Shown: in pieces, positions 15,508 through 21,147 of the stretch
How positions within the stretch are numbered: position 1 is the first letter of the stretch
Layout: every line of letters begins with the position of its first letter
Source of the DNA: Psychrobacter sp.
GTDB lineage: Bacteria > Pseudomonadota > Gammaproteobacteria > Pseudomonadales > Moraxellaceae
NCBI RefSeq assembly: GCF_030454045.1
Contig: NZ_JAKDJE010000051.1
Location: 1-21,147 of the forward strand
Direction: 5' to 3'
Length of the DNA: 21,147 nt
Made by a program: the position numbers and the translations under genes
Notes under the pieces: generated by a model
Seen by the model: the letters and a program-made list of their open reading frames with translations, nothing else
The model's database searches: none
What the model was told of the DNA's origin: nothing

Positions 15508-16191
15508 ATGCGTATCAATGCAGATTTTTCACGTCGTGCTTCGCTAGCACCTGAAGACCACGGGTGGGTCAAATCACCACAGAATGGCGTGGAGCGAGTG
15601 ATGCTTGACCGTATAGGAGAGGAGAGGGCGCGTGCGACGAGCCTAGTACGTTATGCACCGAACTCTTATTTTCCGCACCACCTGCATCCCGGCGGTGAAG
15701 AGATTCTAGTATTGTCAGGGACTTTTTCTGCAGACGATACCCATTATCCGGCAGGTTGGTACGTGCGCAATCCACCAGCATCCGGTCATAGGCCTTATAG
15801 TGATGAAGGCGCAGTGATTTTCGTTAAACTACGGCAGGTGTCACCTGGTGAAACGCAGCATGTGGCCATCGATACTCACGATGGTGCCAATTGGCAGCGA
15901 CAACATAATCGCGATGTATGTCCTCTGTTCTCAGATGATGTCGAGCAGGTGAGCTTGCAACGTATAGAGGCAGGAGAGTTGCTACTTGATACACCAGTGC
16001 CCAATGGTGCAGAGCTATTGGTATTGGCAGGCGAGCTCATAGAGGATAGCCAAGTATATCAGCGATGGAGTTGGCTACGGCTGCCTGTAGGGGAGTGTGG
16101 GCATATCAGCGCAGGGGCTGCTGGCGCTACTGTCTATCTAAAAACAGGGCATCTCAGCCAAGTCATCGGAGACAAGCCAGACGATACCTAA
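15508..16191 (+). CDS. Two-cupin ChrR-like protein
   Basis: A 227-residue protein with two beta-barrel cupin repeats like the C-terminal domain of the zinc-binding anti-sigma factor ChrR, but without the N-terminal anti-sigma domain. The first repeat (~40-105) has metal-ligand candidates H58, H60, E64 and H94 in HHLHPGGEEILVLSGTF and PASGHRP. The second (~140-215) has the LLVLAGELIEDSQVYQRW pattern but lacks the matching histidine pair, so it probably does not bind metal. The ATG at 15508 has GGA seven bases upstream. An upstream in-frame TTG at 15472 has no support. No sigma factor gene is adjacent, so the role is unknown; small cupins of this kind are often linked to oxidative stress or dioxygenase-like chemistry. 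Confidence 0.82.
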   Translation: MRINADFSRRASLAPEDHGWVKSPQNGVERVMLDRIGEERARATSLVRYAPNSYFPHHLHPGGEEILVLSGTFSADDTHYPAGWYVRNPPASGHRPYSDEGAVIFVKLRQVSPGETQHVAIDTHDGANWQRQHNRDVCPLFSDDVEQVSLQRIEAGELLLDTPVPNGAELLVLAGELIEDSQVYQRWSWLRLPVGECGHISAGAAGATVYLKTGHLSQVIGDKPDDT

Positions 16192-16433
16192 AGACCTATG
16201 ATCAATAACACTGCGCTGATTGCTAATCATGGATTGAGCCTGATTGCTTATTAATTTGACTCATCAATTTGAATGGTTAGCGCCAGCATGAAGTGACCTA
16301 TTTAGCTGATTTATATAACGTATCACCTCGTCTCAAGCCAGATAAACGGCTCTATATCAATACAGCCCTTTCTTAGACAACATCACAAGTCCGCTTCTAA
16401 AAATAGTTGATTTCTTCTATCCATGTCTTATAG

Positions 16434-16711
16434 TCAATCCATAATAAAATTAGCACAGCTCATATCATTGAACAGTTTAGGTAGATTATTCTCCATCCAC
16501 CCTTGTCGTAGAAACTTAGCCTGTGCCCACTTTTTTTCAATAGGGTTTAAATCAGGGCTGTAAGGCGGTAGAAATAACAAGCGATGACCATACCTGTTGA
16601 GTAATCTCTGAACGCGCTTATGAAAGCTGGCGTTATCCATGACGATTACGCATCTCGTTTTGAGGCATGGTATTAGCGTGTTTTTGCACCATTGGTAGAA
16701 AAGGCTCTACT
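16434..16711 (-). pseudogene. IS630-family transposase, 3' remnant
   Basis: The C-terminal part of an IS630-type DDE transposase. The reading is recognisable from about 16711 (LFYQWCKNTLIPCLKT, then VIVMDNASFHKRVQ), with in-frame stops immediately upstream, to the stop at 16434. The second catalytic aspartate (MDNASFH) and the final acidic residue (LNPIEKKWAQ) are kept. The first aspartate and the DNA-binding N terminus are missing. No paired terminal repeats or TA duplication could be assigned, so this is a decayed copy rather than a movable element. Confidence 0.82.
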
Positions 16712-16809
16712 ATATATTAGTACACGCGCAGAACACCTCGAGGTTATCAAATACTAAGCATTATTGGTATAAAGAATTTACTCAGTCTGTTGAACTATCT
16801 ATTTGTAGA
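16712..16809. other. Short gap between the IS630 remnant and the acyltransferase
   Basis: A 98-base gap with no gene. ACCTCGAGGT (16735-16744) is a perfect 10-base palindrome. No terminator for the minus-strand acyltransferase is evident. Confidence 0.35.
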
Positions 16810-17772
16810 CTAAGCCTCTTTCATCGGCTCTTCATTCTCAAAGTCAGCCAGCATGTCTGTGATCAGCTGATCTTTTTTGTGCCATACCTGCTCAACCCAG
16901 TCAAACATCTGTGCTTTTACCGCGTCATCTGTTTCATAACCGCCATTTTTGATTGCCGTAAATAAGTCTTCAGGTATTTCGATATGACGCACATCGACGC
17001 CTAGACGTTTGATGTTGCCTTTCCATAAGTCACTATAAGTGGGTATGCCGTCAGGATAGACGATCGTCATGTCCAAGATACCATCGATCTCTGAGCCTAG
17101 GGCGCTCAAAGCAAGTGATAATCCGCCAGCACGGGGCTTGAGCAAGTGCTTATAGGGTGAATTTTGCTTATCACGTTTGCTAGGGGTGAAGCGCGTTCCT
17201 TCCAAATAATTTAGCAAAGTGAAAGGCTTATCTTTGAGTAGCGCACAGGCTCGTTTGGCCTCTTCGATGTCTTTGCCCTTTAAAGCAGGATTTTTGGCAA
17301 TGGCTTCTTTAGAATGTCGACGCATCATAGGAAAGTCGAGAAAGTAGAAAGCCTGCCCAATCACCGGAATATAGATGAGCTCAAACTTGGTAAAAAAGCG
17401 CGTCAATGGTAGGCGTTTTTCACTGATATATTGCATGATGCTGGTATCGACCCACGATTGGTGATTGCTGATCAGTAGGTATTGTCCGTCTGTGTGTACA
17501 TCATCAGGCAAGCTGATACGCCAGTCTTTACGAGGCAGGACATTGTCGATGACGGCATTATTACTATTGATCCAGTAATTGGTGACATCGATAACGGCTT
17601 TGTCAGCGATAGCAGCACCCGTGAAGGCTTTGGCGGCGCCCATTATCCATACAGGAGGTCCTGCTAAGATACTATTAAAGGTAATCACACCCGTGGCTGT
17701 GGTGAGTGATGCGGCTTTACCCAATTTTGGGGCGCGTTCATGTAGTTTTTGAACGATTGATTTCAATCGCAT
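16810..17772 (-). CDS. 1-acylglycerol-3-phosphate acyltransferase-like protein (YihG/PlsC type)
   Basis: A 320-residue membrane-associated acyltransferase of the LPLAT family. The catalytic HX4D motif is H104-D109 (NHQSWVD) and the acceptor motif EGTR is at 191-194 (NYLEGTRFTPSKR). A hydrophobic stretch near 25-65 should anchor it in the inner membrane. The long C-terminal part after EGTR, ending FENEEPMKEA, matches the YihG group rather than the shorter PlsC. It would transfer acyl chains to lysophosphatidic acid during phospholipid synthesis or remodelling. AAGGA six to seven bases upstream of the ATG supports the start. IS remnants lie on both sides (16434-16711 and 17977-18186), but the gene itself is intact. 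Confidence 0.87.
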   Translation of the reverse strand: MRLKSIVQKLHERAPKLGKAASLTTATGVITFNSILAGPPVWIMGAAKAFTGAAIADKAVIDVTNYWINSNNAVIDNVLPRKDWRISLPDDVHTDGQYLLISNHQSWVDTSIMQYISEKRLPLTRFFTKFELIYIPVIGQAFYFLDFPMMRRHSKEAIAKNPALKGKDIEEAKRACALLKDKPFTLLNYLEGTRFTPSKRDKQNSPYKHLLKPRAGGLSLALSALGSEIDGILDMTIVYPDGIPTYSDLWKGNIKRLGVDVRHIEIPEDLFTAIKNGGYETDDAVKAQMFDWVEQVWHKKDQLITDMLADFENEEPMKEA

Positions 17773-17976
17773 AGTAAGTCCTTTTTCTCATACCAGTGAT
17801 GAGGTATTGATAATATTACTGCATGATTTTAGCAGAAATAAATCTTAGTGTACGAGTGTTAACAAAAAATAATACACAGTACCTTTAGTAAAAAGTATTA
17901 TTTTTGCCATAAAAAAGCGTACTAAGGCATGACCTTGTAAATACTCCATTCTTAACACAACATCATCGTAGAATAA

Positions 17977-18186
17977 TTAAGCCACCTGCCTGTACTCGGC
18001 AGGTGTCATATCATTAAGTGAATCATGGGGTCTTTCGTTGTTATAAACCTTGATCCAGTCTTCAGTCAACTTACTAACCTCGTTTAAATTATTAAAAAGA
18101 TAACAGTCTAAAACCTCATTGCGGTAACTGCGATTAAACCGTTCAATATAAGCATTCTGATAAGGACAGCCAGAAGATCGTAGCAA
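17977..18186 (-). pseudogene. IS3-family transposase (OrfB) 3' remnant
   Basis: The last ~70 residues of an IS3-type integrase-core transposase, minus strand: SSGCPYQNAYIERFNRSYRN, followed by EVLDCYLF and YNNERPHDSLNDMTPAEYR. The final catalytic glutamate (AYIERFN) is kept; the rest of the DDE core and OrfA are absent. Sequence likeness stops at about 18178-18187, exactly where the GST remnant begins on the other strand. A possible right end of the element is TGACCTTGTAAATACTCC at ~17930, with the TG start usual for IS3 ends, but the left end is gone. Confidence 0.85.
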
Positions 18187-18187
18187 G

Positions 18188-18613
18188 ATGCTCTCATGGT
18201 TGATGTTTTTAGCAACTGGTCTGGGCCTTTATTCTGGTCAGTCTGTGCATTTTAGACACAAGGCGCCAGAAAAAATCCCCTATGCGATGAACCGCTATCT
18301 TCGTGAGGCTGAGCGTCATTACGAAGTGCTCGACACCCATTTGGAAGGCCGTGAGTATTTGGTTGGAGACGAGTATTCAATCGCTGATATCTCCGCATGG
18401 GGTTGGATAGACAAGGCAACGGTGGTATTGGGCGACGCAGGGTTAGATAATTATCCTAATCTAAAACGTTGGTTTGCCACTATTGATGCCCGTCCTGCGG
18501 TGCAAAAAGCGCGTAAAATTCCTAAAGGCATCGACTTTAAAACTGAGTTGGATGAGGTTGCTGCACGCGCGCTTTACCCGCAGAATTTTGATAATAACAG
18601 CAAAGAGGCGTAA
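18188..18613 (+). pseudogene. Glutathione S-transferase lacking its N-terminal domain
   Basis: 141 residues from an ATG that reads into the all-helical C-terminal domain of a YfcG/YghU-like glutathione S-transferase: LSWLMFLATGLGLYSGQSVHF, APEKIPYAMNRYLREAERHY, then LEGREYLVGDEYSIADISAW. Intact relatives are about 210-280 aa and begin with a thioredoxin-fold domain that binds glutathione; that domain is missing. The 5' boundary coincides with the cut end of the IS3 transposase remnant, so an IS-associated deletion removed the first half. No ribosome binding site is seen at 18188. The encoded fragment could not bind glutathione normally. A TetR gene follows 102 bases downstream and may once have regulated it. 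Confidence 0.85.
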
Positions 18614-18715
18614 AACGCTTTATAATAAAAAAGTGATTAAAAACAGCAACTAAGGTTGATTCTATAAACTTTGCCTTAAAATAGGTTTTGAGGCAAAGCG
18701 ATTAAGGTAAAAATT

Positions 18716-19300
18716 ATGAGTGCTCCAATAAAGTTCAATCGCGAGGATGTGATCGAAAAAGCAAAAAATCTCTATTGGGAAAAAGGCTATCACGCAACCT
18801 CGATGCGCAATCTGCAAGACGTCATCAATATGCATCCTGGTAGTATTTATGCCGCTTTTGGTAGTAAAGACAAGCTCTTTATAGAGTCCTTAAACCGTTA
18901 TGCGGCAGATGATGCCAAGCGTTTGGCTGACTGTATGGAGCAAAAAGACACCGTGCTCGATGGATTAAAACATTTTATCCATACCGTCATCGTAGTCAAT
19001 AAAGCGACAGCACCAAGTGGTATGTGCATGATTGTAAAAACGATCGCTGAATTGACTCAGAATGATAGCCCCGAGCTATTGGCACATGCCACAGAGATTT
19101 TGGAAGAAATTGAGGCATCATTTGCCACGTTATTCGCACAAGCTATTGATAGTGGTGAAATCAGTGCAGAGAAAAACCCGATTGAATTGGCACGCTATCT
19201 TCAAATTCAGATCATAGGTCTGAGGACGTATGATCAGATTACCAGTGATGACGCTGCGGTAGAAAAGTACATCGATGATATTTTTAAAAACATCGTATAA
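18716..19300 (+). CDS. TetR/AcrR-family transcriptional regulator
   Basis: A 194-residue repressor-type protein. Residues ~10-57 hold the TetR helix-turn-helix (DVIEKAKNLYWEKGYHATSM, then LQDVINMHPGSIYAAFGSKD with the terminal helix KLFIESLNRY). The remainder is the helical ligand-binding and dimerisation domain, closest in pattern to the NemR/YxaF-like group that senses electrophiles or xenobiotics. AAGG about eight bases upstream of the ATG supports the start. It sits directly after the GST remnant and before a haloalkane dehalogenase remnant, so its former targets were perhaps detoxification genes. A strong terminator follows. Confidence 0.86.
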   Translation: MSAPIKFNREDVIEKAKNLYWEKGYHATSMRNLQDVINMHPGSIYAAFGSKDKLFIESLNRYAADDAKRLADCMEQKDTVLDGLKHFIHTVIVVNKATAPSGMCMIVKTIAELTQNDSPELLAHATEILEEIEASFATLFAQAIDSGEISAEKNPIELARYLQIQIIGLRTYDQITSDDAAVEKYIDDIFKNIV

Positions 19301-19320
19301 AGACTGATACTTTTTAGCGA

Positions 19321-19366
19321 AAACACCCTGACTGTCTACTTAAACAGTCAGGGTGTTTTTTATTGG
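19321..19366 (+). terminator. Strong rho-independent terminator (bidirectional)
   Basis: AAAACACCCTGACTG (19321-19335) pairs perfectly with CAGTCAGGGTGTTTT (19346-19360) around a 10-base loop, followed by TTATT on the plus strand. The A run on the left side lets it also serve the converging minus-strand sequence. Confidence 0.92.
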
Positions 19367-19383
19367 CCATTTAATAAGAGTCG

Positions 19384-19840
19384 TTACGGTGTATTGGTAG
19401 AGTCGGTAGGGTTATCTCGAATGAATTTAAGTAGCAGCTCAGCCAGCGTTTCACCTTGATCTTCTTGAAGAAAATGGCCACCGTTGATAATAGTCGTATG
19501 CTGCTGACCATTGGTGCCGGGGATGAGTTTTTGCAAAATACGATCGCCACCACCCGTCACTGGATCAGAATCACTAAACAGCGTAATAAAAGGTTTTTTC
19601 CATTTGCTCAGTACTACCCAAGCGGCACGATTTTTTTCTGAAGCAGGGTCATCTGGTGTGGTGGGGACAAGCAGCGGAAATTGCCTCGCGCCTTCTTTGT
19701 ACGACTCATCGGGAAAGGGTGCATCGTACGCAGCCATCACCGCTTGTGATAGCGTCGTTGTGGTACCACTGTTAATCGTCGCGCCTACATTGAACTGCGG
19801 TGTCTCTTGCGAGAACTACTGCCATAATAAGGTCTTGAAC
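19384..19840 (-). pseudogene. Haloalkane dehalogenase-like alpha/beta hydrolase, C-terminal remnant
   Basis: The longest open stretch (19740-19384) encodes the C-terminal half of a haloalkane dehalogenase-type hydrolase: VMAAYDAPFPDESYKEGAR, FPLLVPTTPDDPA, then ITLFSDSDPV with the acid-loop region and the catalytic histidine in GGHFLQED. The same frame continues upstream as FSQETPQFNVGATINSG to a TAG at 19816-19818. Weakly similar residues (FKTLLWQ) continue beyond this stop, which suggests a nonsense codon inside the old gene. The nucleophile aspartate, oxyanion hole and first ~150 residues of the usual ~300 are not found upstream. It converges on the TetR gene across the terminator. Inactive as a dehalogenase. 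Confidence 0.8.
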
Positions 19841-19978
19841 AAAGACTATGGCGTACAATGCTTTGCTGCTACAAACCTTAGTCATGAACAGGTCAGTGGT
19901 GAATGCTATGCATGAGAATGCTAAAAAACTGTCATCTTCAGCTCGATTGTTGCGGTCAACAAGCCATATTTTATGGGT

Positions 19979-21124
19979 TTAGTCTTGACGCCAATATACC
20001 TTTATCACCACCTCTGCACGGCTAAGATCAAGCCGCTCTCTAAGCATAGGCCGTAGTGCCTTGACAGTGCTTGCCTCTAACGCACCCCAGACTTTATCAA
20101 TTTTTAAGGGTTGATCTGTCAAATAATTGCCTATCGTATTATCGATTAAGGACGCTAAATGCTGTCCTGAGCATTGCTGATCGGTGACGATTGGAAATAC
20201 GGTGAAGTTGTCTTTAACGGTATTCTTAATAGTGCGCTCACTATTGCTGTCAATACTATTATTCATACTACCAATATCAATACCACTACGTATTTTTACG
20301 GTATCAAAATAACGTTGATCCGCCGCGTTTTGTGTGACACTAACAACTAACGGCGGTGTTGGGTTTTCCCAAAGCTCGAGTAATCTCGCGACAGTTGGCA
20401 TAGACGTTTCATCAGCGATCAGTAACGCTTGACCGTCACGCAAATGCTCGACCTTTTCAGGAAACTCCCTTTTTGTCACTACGGTATCACCTGCTTGTAG
20501 TGAATTGGCCCAATTACCGCCCGGTGTATTGCCATGCAAGAAAACATCGACCCACGCTTGTATGCCAGCAGGGGTTTGCCATGCTTTTCTTAAGGTGTAA
20601 TAACAATGAGATCGAGCAAGGCGCGAGGTATTTTTACTGTCATCAATATTGTCAGCTGTTATGTCTTTAATCAATGCATTGTGCTCTAAATCAAACAAAT
20701 ACGCGTAACCTGCCTCGTTGATGGGTACTGAAGAGGGCGGTTTGTTTGATGGGTCACTATCACTTAATTCAGGCACGCTGAGTTCAAGCCGTAGCATGTT
20801 TTCGCTAACGTTATAGCTGTCTTCAACAATAAAGGTTTGCTGGATTAATTTGATGGTTTTTTTGCCCAGTTTTTTATCTGCCCTTTGTTTGAGCGCAATA
20901 TATTGGGTTTGGAGCTCGTCAGGATGTGTGATGGCTGCGGGAAAGGCAATAAAGACAGTCTGACGTTGATAGAATTTGCTTTGGGCGCTAGTAGACTGTT
21001 CTGCTGGGTTTTTTGGCTGCCATTGTAGCTCGATACCTTCAGCGTAAACGCGAGTCAATTGCACCTCTATAGTATCCCATTCAGAGAGGTTGATAGTAGG
21101 GGCTGTATAGAATTGAGAAAACAT
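19979..21124 (-). CDS. Siderophore-interacting flavoprotein (ViuB/SIP family)
   Basis: A 381-residue protein of the siderophore-interacting/ferric reductase family, which releases iron from siderophores using FAD and NAD(P)H in the cytoplasm. The FAD-binding RxYTxR-type motif is YYTLR at 175-179. Other family stretches are VDVFLHGNTPGGNWANSL (~192), LLIADETSMPTVARLLE (~234) and the C-terminal WGALEAS, followed by VIKVYWRQD. The first ~85 residues are not the usual SIP opening, and 120-170 is a loose acidic insertion. The ATG at 21124 lacks a close ribosome binding site and only 23 bases remain upstream, without an in-frame stop, so the gene may begin beyond the window. A fused N-terminal domain such as DUF2218 is possible but not shown. 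Confidence 0.82.
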   Translation of the reverse strand: MFSQFYTAPTINLSEWDTIEVQLTRVYAEGIELQWQPKNPAEQSTSAQSKFYQRQTVFIAFPAAITHPDELQTQYIALKQRADKKLGKKTIKLIQQTFIVEDSYNVSENMLRLELSVPELSDSDPSNKPPSSVPINEAGYAYLFDLEHNALIKDITADNIDDSKNTSRLARSHCYYTLRKAWQTPAGIQAWVDVFLHGNTPGGNWANSLQAGDTVVTKREFPEKVEHLRDGQALLIADETSMPTVARLLELWENPTPPLVVSVTQNAADQRYFDTVKIRSGIDIGSMNNSIDSNSERTIKNTVKDNFTVFPIVTDQQCSGQHLASLIDNTIGNYLTDQPLKIDKVWGALEASTVKALRPMLRERLDLSRAEVVIKVYWRQD

Positions 21125-21147
21125 TGAAAAAAATAAGCAACACCTTA

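Noticed and set aside
19511..19915. A 134-codon plus-strand frame opposite the dehalogenase remnant
   Set aside because: It is antisense to recognisable dehalogenase sequence and has no family-like features or ribosome binding site.
1..21147. Phage, defence system, integron or CRISPR content
   Set aside because: No integrase, restriction, toxin-antitoxin, Cas or phage structural gene was recognised, and no regularly spaced repeats were found.

Overview
The window looks like chromosomal DNA from a gammaproteobacterium of the Moraxellaceae, most likely Psychrobacter or a close relative. The basis is the AT-leaning base composition, the protein character (CvrA/NhaP2-type antiporter, DUF2058 protein, tandem universal stress protein, ChrR-like cupin, YihG-like acyltransferase) and the mixture of IS630 and IS3 remnants. 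The genus is an inference from recalled protein similarity; no rRNA or marker gene is present.

Layout. 1-295 is an AT-rich leader region. 296-2089 is a K+/H+ antiporter. It converges on a LysR-type regulator (2120-3022, minus) that is divergent from a seven-gene plus-strand catabolic block (3265-12307). In order the block holds guanidinobutyrase (gbuA), an NCS1 permease broken by a frameshift, a nitrilase-superfamily amidase, a metallo-beta-lactamase-fold hydrolase, a ThDP-dependent 2-ketoarginine decarboxylase-like enzyme (aruI), a YjiH/Gate-domain membrane protein and an aminoaldehyde dehydrogenase. Two of the joins (permease/amidase and amidase/MBL) are four-base ATGA overlaps.

How the block works. 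Read with the known arginine transaminase pathway, 2-ketoarginine is decarboxylated to 4-guanidinobutyraldehyde, oxidised to 4-guanidinobutyrate, and split by GbuA into GABA and urea. The arginine transaminase (AruH) is not in the window. The amidase resembles DavA-type omega-amidases, so it may hydrolyse 4-guanidinobutyramide and give a second entry to the same intermediate. The MBL protein and the YjiH protein have no assigned step.

12400-21147 is a mixed region of intact housekeeping or stress genes and many broken ones. The broken ones are a TVP38/TMEM64-FAD oxidoreductase fusion with a large internal deletion plus a T-tract frameshift (12425-13277), an IS630 transposase tail, an IS3 transposase tail joined to a glutathione S-transferase that has lost its N-terminal domain, and a haloalkane dehalogenase C-terminal remnant. 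Intact genes there are a DUF2058 protein, a tandem universal stress protein, a two-cupin ChrR-like protein, a lysophospholipid acyltransferase, a TetR regulator, and a siderophore-interacting flavoprotein at the right edge. No tRNA, rRNA or CRISPR array was seen.
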